A DNA stretch of 64,000 bases from contig JABSOW010000002.1 of assembly GCA_013215465.1 (NCBI GenBank), positions 394,026 to 458,025 on the forward strand, written 5' to 3'. The stretch is from Colwellia sp. (GTDB lineage Bacteria > Pseudomonadota > Gammaproteobacteria > Enterobacterales > Alteromonadaceae). How positions within the stretch are numbered: the first letter of the stretch is position 1; every line of letters begins with the position of its first letter. Below are positions 27,311 to 36,012 of this stretch, piece after piece. The position numbers were made by a program, and so were the translations under genes. The notes under the pieces are model-generated. The model had not been told where the DNA came from, did no database searches, and was given only the letters and a program-made list of their open reading frames with translations.

Positions 27311-29083
27311 ATGAACTTTAATCCGAAAAAATCGATGGATCGAACGGTCCATTTTTATTCAGCTCAGCAGTTCGATAAAGCCTTAAAAGAAATACAGCCC
27401 CTCTTAAAAGCATTTCCTAATGATGGCAGTGTAAATCATCTTTATGCATGCATTCTAAAGTCTGATAATAAACATTTGACGGCAATTGAGTATTTTAATA
27501 AATCACTCTTTGCAAATTCAAAAAATATAAATGCTTGGAATGATTTAGGTTGTTTATATAAGGATATGAAAAATTATGATGAAGCTATCAATTGCTTTGA
27601 AAAAGCGTTAGAGATTAAGAAAAATCACCCTCAAGCAATAATGAACTTGGGAAATGTGTACCATAAACAGCAGCGTTATGATTTAGCAATAGAGTACTTA
27701 AATAAAGGGATTGAAATTCAGCCAAATAACTCAATGGCGCAATTTTCTTTAGGCAATGTGTATAAAAGTACAAATCAAATTGAATTGGCTGTATTGAGTT
27801 ATAAAAAGTCAATAGCCGTTAGCGCTAAAAATTACAAAGCACATTATAACTTAGCACTTACGTTAAAAGGTTCTGGGGATTTAACCTCAGCATTGAAACA
27901 TTGCCAACAAGCTATTCAATTAAATCCGAACTATTTTGTTGCAGTAATGCTTATGGGGGAATTGCATGAGTATATTGGTAATATAGAGACTGCTAAATCT
28001 TGTTATCGTAAATCTTTAGCGTTATCACCTTCGTTTACTGAAGCGTATTGGAGTTTAGCAAATCTTGGTAGTAATAACTTAACAGCTTCAGATCTAAAGA
28101 CAATGAAAGCTTTGGAAACTAGCAATTTAACTGATAAATCAAAAATATATTTATTCTTTTCTTTAGCTAAATTTTTAGAGGAACAAAATGATTTTTCTAA
28201 TGCTTTTCACTATCTAAAAGAAGGGAATGAGCTAAAAAGAAAATATATTTATTATCAAAGTGAACAAACGTTATCTTTATTTAATGAATTACGATGTTTG
28301 TTTAATAATGAATTGTTTTCAAAATCTTTTTCTGTAGAAAATGATGATATATCGCCAATTTTTATTATTGGAATGCCCCGTTCAGGTACTAGCTTAGTAG
28401 AACAGATTTTAGCGAGTCATAGTAGTATAACTGGAGGTGGAGAATTAGAAACATCTTTACAATTGCTATTTGATGAGTTGCCTAAATTGACTAAGGTTAG
28501 TTGGCAAAAAAGTATATCCATGTTAGAACCAAGTATTATTAGATATTTAAAAAATATCTATATAGAAAAACATGCCAGCTTAATAAATACAACACAATAT
28601 TTTACGGATAAATTACCATTCAACTTTGCTCTTGTTGGCTTTTTAATGTTGATATTTCCAAAAGCAAAATTTATTCATATATATAAACATCCCTTAGATT
28701 CTTGTTTAAGTTGCTACAAACAACTTTTCACCGGCGGTCAAGAGTATAGTTATCAACTTGATGAGCTAGCCTTATATTATAAAGAATATGTAAAAATGAT
28801 AAAGCATTGGAATTCCATCAATTCTGATAACATTTTAAATATTAGTTATGAAAACTTGGTTGAATTTCCTGAAAAAAATATATCATCAATTTTAAATTTC
28901 TTAAATCTTCCTTGGCAAAAAGAGTGTTTACAATTCCAAAACAGCAGACGAATTGTTAAAACTGCCAGTTCAGGACAAGTTAGACAAGGACTATATAAGA
29001 ACTCGATTACTCGTTGGAAAAATTACGAAAAAGATTTATTACCATTAATTGATATATTATCTGAAGATTCAATTTGTTTTTAG
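27311..29083 (+). CDS. TPR protein with C-terminal sulfotransferase domain
   Basis: The 590-residue protein carries about eight TPR units (residues 15-270; NAWNDLGCLYKDMKNYDEAINCFEKALEI is a textbook repeat, given here in part) followed by a Sulfotransfer_3 domain. The 5'-phosphosulfate loop is G354-M-P-R-S-G-T360 in FIIGMPRSGTSLVEQIL, and the DKLPFNFALVGF and HIYKHPLDSCLSCYKQ blocks complete the PAPS site. ATG at 27311 is preferred over GTG at 27305. It would transfer sulfate from PAPS to an acceptor selected by the TPR part. It lies 42 bases after the oxygenase gene. Confidence 0.88.
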   Translation: MNFNPKKSMDRTVHFYSAQQFDKALKEIQPLLKAFPNDGSVNHLYACILKSDNKHLTAIEYFNKSLFANSKNINAWNDLGCLYKDMKNYDEAINCFEKALEIKKNHPQAIMNLGNVYHKQQRYDLAIEYLNKGIEIQPNNSMAQFSLGNVYKSTNQIELAVLSYKKSIAVSAKNYKAHYNLALTLKGSGDLTSALKHCQQAIQLNPNYFVAVMLMGELHEYIGNIETAKSCYRKSLALSPSFTEAYWSLANLGSNNLTASDLKTMKALETSNLTDKSKIYLFFSLAKFLEEQNDFSNAFHYLKEGNELKRKYIYYQSEQTLSLFNELRCLFNNELFSKSFSVENDDISPIFIIGMPRSGTSLVEQILASHSSITGGGELETSLQLLFDELPKLTKVSWQKSISMLEPSIIRYLKNIYIEKHASLINTTQYFTDKLPFNFALVGFLMLIFPKAKFIHIYKHPLDSCLSCYKQLFTGGQEYSYQLDELALYYKEYVKMIKHWNSINSDNILNISYENLVEFPEKNISSILNFLNLPWQKECLQFQNSRRIVKTASSGQVRQGLYKNSITRWKNYEKDLLPLIDILSEDSICF

Positions 29084-29645
29084 TTCATCTGTATACCCAT
29101 CTTACCTCAAGATGTAGGATTCAGCTGGAATTAGAAACGCCTTTAGGCAAGATATTGATTGAATAGAATGGTTATTCCCTTGTTGAAATTAGTATAGAAG
29201 TTGGTTTAAATCCCCGTCTTTAGACTGTGGCTGTTGAGTGTAATTTGATGTCAATTGGCTAAACCTGGTGTGAAGCTAAAATAGAAAATCACCAATTAAT
29301 AGCAAATAAATTTGACTTACTACGAAAGAATTAGTAAAACATAAGGTAACAAAATATTTAAGTCATTATTTGGCTATTTTGTACAAGTAATAATCAAAAA
29401 AGACCATGGTAAGTTAATTAAACATTTTTATACTGACTTGTTTCAATTTTTAACATGATATTTTTTATTTACTACTAAAAGCGAACAAAATAACTTTATT
29501 ACTCTCAACTTGACAGCTTGTTTGTCATTTGGGATTATTAATTAGTTGTATATATAAAAGTTACACATAAAAAAACGACAGATTTTTATATTTACGGTAA
29601 CAAAAATTTTTGTTATCAAAATTTAAATAGCAATGGTTGGGAACT
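29084..29645. other. Intergenic region with a repeat-like segment
   Basis: No gene is seen. The first 200 bases are less AT-rich and include the short hairpin core GTCTTTAGAC (29217-29226 region) beside CCCC/GTGG, which resembles a decayed IS200/IS605 end, and GAATA..TATTC (29161-29177). They may be a MITE-like repeat. The last 60 bases contain a near-perfect 22-bp palindrome before the TonB operon. Confidence 0.4.
29596..29617. promoter_or_regulatory. Near-perfect palindrome upstream of the TonB operon
   Basis: Ten of eleven base pairs match around the centre AAAAATTTTT, flanked by GGTAAC and GTTATC. It ends 28 bases before the DUF3450 ATG and could be an operator or a leader hairpin. It does not match the Fur consensus. 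Confidence 0.45.
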
Positions 29646-30425
29646 ATGTCCAAAGTAAGTAAGAAAAGCCTCATCGCCACGGCGATGGTTGGCGCATTAG
29701 CACTAGCAGGTAGCAATATTGCTGCTGCAAATGCATTAACAGATCTTCAAAAAGCTGAAGCGAAAATTTTTAAACAGTCAGCTAAATCACAATCTAAAAT
29801 CGACACTATATACGAGCAAACGCAAGATCTTCTTGCTGAATATCGTAATACTGTCGATGAAGGTGACGTCCTTAGTGGTTATAACGACCATGTGCAACGT
29901 ATGGTTGATGATCAAAAATTAAACATTGCCTCATTGCAAAAGCAAATTGATGGTATCGATAAAATCAAACAAGGTGTTGTACCGTTAATGTACAAAATGA
30001 TAGACACCTTAGAAAAGTTTATAGAATTAGATGTGCCAATGAACATCGAACGTCGTAAAGAGCGCGTAGCTAATTTACGTGACGTAATGACTGACTCAAA
30101 CGTAACAACGTCTGAGCAGTTTCGTTTAGTACTTGAAGCATATGAAATTGAAGCGGGTTACGGTACAATTTTTGACGCTTACCAAGCTGAAATTGATTTT
30201 GGTGGCACTACATTAACAGCCGATTTCGTTCACATGGGACGTATCGCCTTTGTTGCTCAGTCTTTAGACGGCAAACACTCTTGGTTATGGAATAACCAAA
30301 ACCGTGCATGGGAAGAGTTAGGTGATGAGTACTTAAAACCTATTAAAGATGCAATCGCTATGGCGCGTAAGCAGCTTCCAATGGATCTAACTAAATTACC
30401 AGTATTTGCAGCAGGAGCAAAATAA
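29646..30425 (+). CDS. DUF3450 protein of the TonB energising operon
   Basis: This 259-residue exported protein has a signal peptide ending SNIAAANA and then a long helical, coiled-coil-prone region (about 30-130), then a C-terminal part with FVHMGRIAFVAQSLDG and WLWNNQNRAWEEL, as in DUF3450. The family almost always precedes the long-armed ExbB of TonB2-type systems and is thought to support it in the periplasm. ATG at 29646 gives a normal signal peptide. Its stop overlaps the next ATG (TAATG). Confidence 0.85.
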   Translation: MSKVSKKSLIATAMVGALALAGSNIAAANALTDLQKAEAKIFKQSAKSQSKIDTIYEQTQDLLAEYRNTVDEGDVLSGYNDHVQRMVDDQKLNIASLQKQIDGIDKIKQGVVPLMYKMIDTLEKFIELDVPMNIERRKERVANLRDVMTDSNVTTSEQFRLVLEAYEIEAGYGTIFDAYQAEIDFGGTTLTADFVHMGRIAFVAQSLDGKHSWLWNNQNRAWEELGDEYLKPIKDAIAMARKQLPMDLTKLPVFAAGAK

Positions 30426-31774
30426 TGAGAAAATTTATTAATTTTGTAACGATAGCCGCAATAATGACTGCTGGCTTAGTAGCAACCACACAAGCAAATC
30501 AGTTAGATGATTTACTTAAGCAAGTTAAAGCTGATCGTGTATCAGAAGCTAAACTTGATAAAAAACGTGAAGCTGAATTTAAAAGTGCTCGTAGCGACAA
30601 GCAAGCATTGTTAAACAAAGCGAAAAAAGAATTAGTGAACCAAGAAGCACGTAACAAACGTTTAACTAGCGAATATGCAGCTAATGAAATTAAATTAGCG
30701 CAAAAAGAAGTTGAATTAGATAATGCTACTGGCACTTTAGGCGAAATGTTCGGCGTAAGTCGTGCTGCTGCAGCGGGTGCTTACGGTCAAATCGCTACTT
30801 CAATTGTAAGTGCTGAATTTCCAGGTCGTGGCGAAGCGTTAAACCGTATCGCTAACGCCAAGGCAATTCCTAGCTTAGAAGATCTTGAAGAGTTATGGTT
30901 TGCCTTACAAACAGAAATGACTCAATCAGGTAAAATCTCTAAATTTACTGTTGAAGTGACTAAGCTTGATGGCTCTAAGTCAACTGAAACCATTACTCGT
31001 ATCGGTACTTTTAACTTAGTATCTGATAATGGTTACTTAACTTATAACGATGAAGTGGGTCAAGTTCAGCCTTTACCTAAGCAACCAGCGGGTTATATTG
31101 CTGGAACTGCTGCAGACTTCTTTAATAGCAATTCTGGCTATAGTGCTGTTTATGTCGATCCTTCACGTGGTGGTATCTTATCACTTGAAACACGTAAGAA
31201 AACGTTAGAAGAATTCTTCCATGAAGGTGCAGAAGTTGGTTATGCCATCACAGCATTATTCATTATTGGTTGTTTAATTGCTCTTGAACGTATGATTGTT
31301 TTAGGTAGCATGAGCTCTAAAATTAAAGCACAAGAGAAAAACCTTGAAGTGCCAAATGAAAACAACCCGTTAGGACGTTTACTTAAAATTTATCATAATA
31401 ACAAGAACATTGATGCCGAAACATTAGAGCTTAAACTTGATGAAGGTATCTTACGTGAAACACCTCAAGTAGACCGTGGCGTTAACTTGATCAAAATGTT
31501 CGCTGCTATCGCTCCACTGATGGGCTTATTAGGTACGGTTATCGGTATGATCATGACTTTCCAAACGATTACCTTATTTGGTACTGGTGATCCGAAAATC
31601 ATGGCGGGTGACATATCTCTTGCTCTTGTTACTACTGCTTTAGGTTTGATTTGTGCATTGCCATTGATTCTTATCCACTCAGTTGTTGCAGGTAAAGCTA
31701 AATCTATTTTACAAAAGCTTGATGAACAAAGCGCAGGCTTAATTGCTTCTCTTGCAGAGAAGGAGTCTAAATAA
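30425..31774 (+). CDS. ExbB/TolQ-like protein with periplasmic coiled-coil arm (TtpC type)
   Basis: The 449-residue protein has a signal peptide (1-24), a periplasmic coiled coil (about 27-100), a further periplasmic domain to ~265, then the MotA/TolQ/ExbB channel with three helices (about 277-297, 360-382, 398-420) and the signature MFAAIAPLMGLLGTVIGMI. Such long forms are TtpC, required by the TonB2 system in vibrios. Translationally coupled at both ends by one-base overlaps. Confidence 0.9.
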   Translation: MRKFINFVTIAAIMTAGLVATTQANQLDDLLKQVKADRVSEAKLDKKREAEFKSARSDKQALLNKAKKELVNQEARNKRLTSEYAANEIKLAQKEVELDNATGTLGEMFGVSRAAAAGAYGQIATSIVSAEFPGRGEALNRIANAKAIPSLEDLEELWFALQTEMTQSGKISKFTVEVTKLDGSKSTETITRIGTFNLVSDNGYLTYNDEVGQVQPLPKQPAGYIAGTAADFFNSNSGYSAVYVDPSRGGILSLETRKKTLEEFFHEGAEVGYAITALFIIGCLIALERMIVLGSMSSKIKAQEKNLEVPNENNPLGRLLKIYHNNKNIDAETLELKLDEGILRETPQVDRGVNLIKMFAAIAPLMGLLGTVIGMIMTFQTITLFGTGDPKIMAGDISLALVTTALGLICALPLILIHSVVAGKAKSILQKLDEQSAGLIASLAEKESK

Positions 31775-32298
31775 TGTTATTCCTGATAGAGCTTTGGGAA
31801 TCTGTCAGGGGTTTTCTTGCGACTGGCGGTAACGTACTTTATGCTGTCGCCTTCGCACTCTTATTGATGTGGGTATTGATGATAGAACGTTTTTGGTTCT
31901 TAACATCGGTTTATCCAAAAATGAGAGATGATATCATCTCTCGTTGGGATGCACGCTCAGACACTACGTCTTGGTACGCACATCGCATTAGAGAAACTTG
32001 GATCTCCGAAGCAGCAGAGTTACTTGAGCAACATATGATTACCATTAAAACCTTAGTGGCAATGTGTCCTCTTATCGGTTTACTGGGAACAGTAACCGGC
32101 ATGATTGGCGTGTTTGAAACAATGGCAGAACAAGGTACAGGTAATCCGCGTTTAATGGCCGCTGGTATATCACAAGCTACTATTCCGACGATGGCGGGTA
32201 TGGTAGCAGCGTTATCCGGTGTGTTTTTTAGTACTAAACTAGACGCAAAACTTAAACTAGCAAAGGCTAAACTGGTTGACAGTTTACCTCATCACTAG
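31774..32298 (+). CDS. exbB: ExbB proton-channel protein (TonB2 type)
   Basis: The 174-residue short ExbB has three helices and the channel motif MCPLIGLLGTVTGMIGVF (about 90-107) and ATIPTMAGMVAALSG. It forms the proton channel with ExbD to energise TonB. Its ATG overlaps the stop of the long ExbB by one base. Confidence 0.92.
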   Translation: MLFLIELWESVRGFLATGGNVLYAVAFALLLMWVLMIERFWFLTSVYPKMRDDIISRWDARSDTTSWYAHRIRETWISEAAELLEQHMITIKTLVAMCPLIGLLGTVTGMIGVFETMAEQGTGNPRLMAAGISQATIPTMAGMVAALSGVFFSTKLDAKLKLAKAKLVDSLPHH

Positions 32299-32310
32299 AG
32301 AGATATTTTC

Positions 32311-32715
32311 ATGACACGTAGAAAGATTCGTGAGGACGAAGAAGCGGTAATTGATATGACACCGATGCTTGACATCGTATTTATCATGCTGATTTTCTTC
32401 ATCGTAACCACTTCTTTTGTTAAAGAAGCTGGTATTGAAGTAAATAAACCAAAAGCGGCCAATCAATCTAAACAAAAAAATGCCAATATCTTTATTGCAA
32501 TTAAAGATAATGGTGAAATTTGGTTAGATAAAGGTCGTGTTGACATCGAACGTGTTGGTGCAAGAATTGAAAAATTACTTGCTGAGCAACCGACCGATGT
32601 TGTAATTATCCAAGCAGACAAAGACGCTAAACATGGTGTTGTTGTAAAAGTAATGGATGCAATCAAAGAAGCAGGAAGTGGTCTTAGAATATCCATTGCT
32701 GCAGCGAAGGGGTAG
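32311..32715 (+). CDS. exbD: ExbD biopolymer transport protein
   Basis: The 134-residue protein has one N-terminal membrane helix (about 20-40) that starts with the essential Asp in VIDMTPMLDIVFIMLIFF, then a periplasmic domain. It pairs with ExbB. It starts 12 bases after exbB and ends 3 bases before tonB. Confidence 0.94.
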   Translation: MTRRKIREDEEAVIDMTPMLDIVFIMLIFFIVTTSFVKEAGIEVNKPKAANQSKQKNANIFIAIKDNGEIWLDKGRVDIERVGARIEKLLAEQPTDVVIIQADKDAKHGVVVKVMDAIKEAGSGLRISIAAAKG

Positions 32716-32718
32716 AAT

Positions 32719-33333
32719 ATGGGACGCTTTTTAGTATCATTACTACTAGGCGCTGCGGTTACCTTTGGTCTATTTGCTTTTATGGCTTTCCTTGTATCCA
32801 CTGGTGATAGAAGAAAGGATGAGGCACAAGACAATATAATCGTAGAGGTGAATACTACGCCGCCGAAGTCTTCAACAGAGACTCGCCGACGGGTACCACC
32901 GCCGCCGCCGCCGCCGCCTAAAGCACCGCCAAAGCAACAAGCTCCTGAGCCTGAAGCAAGTAACGACAGTGCAGGGTTGCAATTTAATATGCCAGGTGTT
33001 CAGATATCTGGTGCATCAACGGGATTATCTGCACCTGGTGCAGGCTTTGGCCGAGATGGCGATGCCACACCAATTGTTCGAATAGAACCTAAATATCCTA
33101 TTCAAGCCGCACGTGATGGTAAAGAAGGTTGGGTTAAACTTTCATTTACTATCAATGAGATTGGTGGTGTTGAAGATGTTAAAGTTCTTGAAGCAAAACC
33201 TAAACGTGTTTTTGATAAAGAAGCTAAACGCGCACTTAGGAAGTGGAAATACAAGCCAAAAGTTGTTGATGGTAAACCAATGAAGCAACCAGGTTTAACT
33301 GTTCAATTAGACTTTAAAATGGACGGAGGTTAA
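32719..33333 (+). CDS. tonB: TonB energy transducer
   Basis: The 204-residue protein has an N-terminal membrane helix (about 5-28), a short proline-rich spacer (eight consecutive Pro after RRRV, then PKAPPK) and the C-terminal TonB domain beginning PKYPIQAARDGKEGWVKLSF and ending in LDFKMDGG. The spacer is much shorter than in E. coli TonB, a TonB2 trait that may be compensated by the TtpC arm and the downstream TPR protein. The operon presumably serves the three receptors in this window and others. Confidence 0.95.
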   Translation: MGRFLVSLLLGAAVTFGLFAFMAFLVSTGDRRKDEAQDNIIVEVNTTPPKSSTETRRRVPPPPPPPPKAPPKQQAPEPEASNDSAGLQFNMPGVQISGASTGLSAPGAGFGRDGDATPIVRIEPKYPIQAARDGKEGWVKLSFTINEIGGVEDVKVLEAKPKRVFDKEAKRALRKWKYKPKVVDGKPMKQPGLTVQLDFKMDGG

Positions 33334-33338
33334 TAATT

Positions 33339-34631
33339 ATGTTTAGCAATACTATTTTTACAACAGTTACGTTGAAAAAATTATCTACTTCTTTAGTTGT
33401 TATCGCTTCACTTTTAGTTGTTCAAGCTCCATTTGCAGATAATGCGATGGCTGCAGCAGCTAAAAAAGAGCAAAAAAAGAAACGTCCTACGCAACTCGTT
33501 GGTCAATCAGTTGGTAAAAAAGTAGCTAAAGCTTTTGATGCTTATACTGCTGATGATATCGACGGTGCGTTAGTAATTTTAAAAGACATTAATGTCAAGA
33601 AAGATTACGACAAAGCTTATGTTGCTCGTTTTATTGCGGTTATGTACGCCACCAAAGGTGATCATGAAAAAGAAGCTATTTCTTACTTGAAAAAAGCTGT
33701 TGCGCCAGACATCTTAAATGAAGTCGACCACGGTGAAGCCATAAAGTTATTGGGTGATTTGCAAATGCAAACCAAAGACTATAAAGGTGCTTTAGGTAAT
33801 TTCTATGCTTGGATGAAGTTTACCGGGAAAGATGATGGTAATACTTGGGTTAAAATAGCCCAAGCTCATTATGAGTTGCAACAATTGGATAAAATGATTG
33901 TTCCTGCTGATAAAGCCATTGCTGCTTTTGGCGATAAACCGAACTCAAACCCTTATATTTTAAAGCTTACTTCTTATTATGAACGTAAAAAATATAAAGA
34001 AGCAATTAAGGTGTTAGAAACGGTTATCTTAATTTTTCCTGAAAATAAAACATGGTGGACACAGTTACCTATGTTTTATTTGTTAGTTGAAAATTATCCT
34101 AAAGCAGTGCAAACACTTGATTTGGCTTATAAACAGGGGTTTCTTGATAAAGAGTCACAAATTAAAACGTTAGCAAACTTGTATTCTTCGACAGAGGCTC
34201 ATTTTAAGGCGGCTCGGTTATTAGAGAAACATATTGCTTCTGGTTTAGTTAAACGTGATGACAAGAATATTTCAACGTTAGCTAATGCATGGCATGCAGC
34301 ACAACATGTTGATATAGCTGCCAAGTATTATGGTGAGCTAGCTAAAATGACCAATGAAGCTAAGCATTACCGTAAGCAAGGTATGTTGTTAAAGCAAGAT
34401 GAGCAATTTTCAAAAGCAATTCCAGCACTACAAAAAGCGTTGGAGCTTGGTGTTAAAAATAAAGGACGCATTTACATGAGTATTGCAGAATCTTATTTTT
34501 ATCTTGAAAAATATAAAAAAGCTTATATAGCGATAAATAATGCAATGAAAGATCCTAAGTCGCGTAAAGCTGCTAAAGGTTGGAAAGGTTTTATTGTTAA
34601 CACAGCCAAACGTAAGAAAGTTTCAATTTAG
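33339..34631 (+). CDS. TPR protein of the TonB2 operon
   Basis: The 430-residue protein has a signal peptide-like N-terminus ending FADNAMAAA and TPR-type helical repeats across the remainder (for example IPALQKALELGVKNKGRIYM). It corresponds to the last gene of TonB2 clusters and is probably periplasmic. The ATG follows tonB by 5 bases. A terminator follows. Confidence 0.86.
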   Translation: MFSNTIFTTVTLKKLSTSLVVIASLLVVQAPFADNAMAAAAKKEQKKKRPTQLVGQSVGKKVAKAFDAYTADDIDGALVILKDINVKKDYDKAYVARFIAVMYATKGDHEKEAISYLKKAVAPDILNEVDHGEAIKLLGDLQMQTKDYKGALGNFYAWMKFTGKDDGNTWVKIAQAHYELQQLDKMIVPADKAIAAFGDKPNSNPYILKLTSYYERKKYKEAIKVLETVILIFPENKTWWTQLPMFYLLVENYPKAVQTLDLAYKQGFLDKESQIKTLANLYSSTEAHFKAARLLEKHIASGLVKRDDKNISTLANAWHAAQHVDIAAKYYGELAKMTNEAKHYRKQGMLLKQDEQFSKAIPALQKALELGVKNKGRIYMSIAESYFYLEKYKKAYIAINNAMKDPKSRKAAKGWKGFIVNTAKRKKVSI

Positions 34632-34669
34632 TTGAGTATCCTACTTAGCTTTTGAATTTCTTAAATATA

Positions 34670-34696
34670 AAAACCAGTTTAAACGCTGGTTTTTTT
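34670..34696 (+). terminator. Terminator of the TonB operon
   Basis: Stem AAAACCAG / CTGGTTTT with an 8-base loop, followed by T residues. It ends the six-gene operon and separates it from the Cys-rich peptide gene. Confidence 0.85.
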
Positions 34697-34827
34697 ATGT
34701 GTAAATTTTAGTGTTTTATAGAACTTAAATGTGTAAAATTGTTATATCTTGATGATGCTATCAAAGGATAATAGATTGATCATTATTTGTGATAAAAAAC
34801 TATTTAAAGTGAAATTTTTTTTAAAAC

Positions 34828-34856
34828 TTGATGGTCTGTGTACACAGTCATATAAC
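34828..34856 (+). promoter_or_regulatory. Promoter with embedded palindrome for the Cys-rich peptide
   Basis: -35 TTGATG (34828-34833), a 17-base spacer, -10 TATAAC (34851-34856). The perfect 12-bp palindrome CTGTGTACACAG (34836-34847) lies inside the spacer, a classic repressor-operator position. No known metal-regulator consensus was recognised. Confidence 0.5.
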
Positions 34857-34901
34857 TAATACGTACAGGTATTAATAATTAAATAATAAAGGAAATGTAT
34901 T

Positions 34902-35231
34902 ATGAATTTACTTAAAAAATCTGCTTTGACGGCGATAATGGGATTATTAGTATTCTCTATTTTTGCAAGTAATGTTGCTAAAGCTGAAACTAACCCGTTT
35001 GCAACTCAAGACTTAATTACTTTTGCCCAAGAAAGTGCCAGTGAAGGTAAATGCGGCGAGAGCAAAGCCAAAGGCAAGTGTGGCGAAGGTAAATGCGGTG
35101 AAAGCAAAGCCAAAGGAAAATGTGGCGAAGGAAAATGCGGCGAGAGTAGAGCCAACGCTAAAGGTAAGTGTGGCGAAGACAAAGCCAAAGGAAAATGTGG
35201 TGAAGGTAAAAGTAAAAAGTGTGGTGGTTAA
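34902..35231 (+). CDS. Exported Cys-rich GKCGE-repeat peptide, HvfA-like RiPP precursor candidate
   Basis: The 109-residue product has a signal peptide cleaved after AKA (residue 28), a short leader to residue 47, then a repeat region with eight Cys (51, 60, 65, 74, 79, 90, 99, 107), seven of them in GKCGE-type motifs spaced by SKAK or RANAK. A 14-residue (42-bp) unit is tandemly duplicated. EGKCG motifs after a signal peptide define HvfA-type peptides whose Cys are modified by MNIO (DUF692) enzymes with a partner protein and which are linked to copper. No DUF692/HvfB or HvfC gene occurs in the window, so it is an orphan. It could alternatively be an unmodified metallothionein-like protein. 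Good Shine-Dalgarno (AAAGGA) and own promoter. Confidence 0.65.
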   Translation: MNLLKKSALTAIMGLLVFSIFASNVAKAETNPFATQDLITFAQESASEGKCGESKAKGKCGEGKCGESKAKGKCGEGKCGESRANAKGKCGEDKAKGKCGEGKSKKCGG

Positions 35232-35264
35232 TTACTAACTAAGCAAAACACAAATAAAATAATT

Positions 35265-35288
35265 AACGAGCTTTTAAGCTCGTTTATT
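35265..35288. terminator. Bidirectional terminator hairpin
   Basis: AACGAGCTTTTAAGCTCGTT is a perfect 8-bp stem with a 4-base loop between two converging genes, with a moderate T tract on the plus side. Confidence 0.7.
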
Positions 35289-35321
35289 ATAATTTTTGAA
35301 GACGAATTAAGATAAAGGCAA

Positions 35322-35840
35322 CTAATTAGGATTACCTATATAATAATAAATAGTCCATTTTTTACCAAATAAACTATCAGAAGGAATAATATGAGTTGAT
35401 AAGGAAACTTGTTTGTTAGGTGCAGAAAAAGTGCTTTTACGCCCTTTATCAGCCACTCTAGGTGTTTCAGTCATCAACCAGGCATCACCTAAGCATTGCT
35501 GAATAGTTTGTTGTGCATTGTTATAATAACGTTCAGCGGTATCTTTATCGTCGGCTGTTATGTTACAAGCATAAGTGGTTTTTGAGCTACCCCAACTCCA
35601 AATATGACAGTTTTCGCCGATGATATTATATTTTGCTGTCCATGTATTACTGATTCTAGCTTTAATTTTTGTCATTTTTACTTGTTCAAAACCATCATCA
35701 TAAGCACTGATCAACATCGAAATTTTTTGGCATGGATTGGTGACGGTTGTTAACTTATTCTGCGCTATAGTATTTTGATTTACACAAGCATTGAGTAGTA
35801 AAGGTGAAATAACTAAAGATAATTTTTTCAAACTATTCAT
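35322..35840 (-). CDS. Putative lipoprotein of unknown function
   Basis: The 172-residue protein has a lipoprotein signal with the lipobox LLNAC (Cys19). The mature part contains a Cys pair (CHIWSWG, YACNI) that may form a disulfide, and the C-terminus IIPSDSLFGKKWTIYYYIG. The family was not recognised. It is convergent with the Cys-rich peptide gene and shares its terminator; no functional link is shown. Confidence 0.65.
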   Translation of the reverse strand: MNSLKKLSLVISPLLLNACVNQNTIAQNKLTTVTNPCQKISMLISAYDDGFEQVKMTKIKARISNTWTAKYNIIGENCHIWSWGSSKTTYACNITADDKDTAERYYNNAQQTIQQCLGDAWLMTETPRVADKGRKSTFSAPNKQVSLSTHIIPSDSLFGKKWTIYYYIGNPN

Positions 35841-36012
35841 ATATAGCCTCCTGCTATCAAAAAGGTATCAATTAGTTAAATAATACAAAATTATGTATCA
35901 TTTTCATATAAAAAACCTCGATTTTAATAGTAACCAAAAAATGTTAAAATGTTTTAAATAAATCTTAACCATTTATTTTGTTCACAAAGTATCGTCATTT
36001 AGTCAGTTTCTG

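Noticed and set aside
32884-32934. GC-rich CCGCCG run as a regulatory repeat
   Set aside because: It encodes the proline spacer of TonB.
29637-34631. TonB-ExbB-ExbD operon as a novel system
   Set aside because: The six-gene order is the known TonB2/TtpC arrangement of vibrios and Alteromonadales.
35006-35188. Minus-strand ORF opposite the Cys-rich peptide, rich in Leu-Ser-Pro-His
   Set aside because: It is the complement of the GKCGE repeats; its low-complexity composition follows from the repeat and it has no ribosome site.
34902-35231. The 42-bp repeats taken as a CRISPR or VNTR array
   Set aside because: The repeats are in frame inside a coding sequence with a signal peptide and Shine-Dalgarno; no spacers or cas genes.
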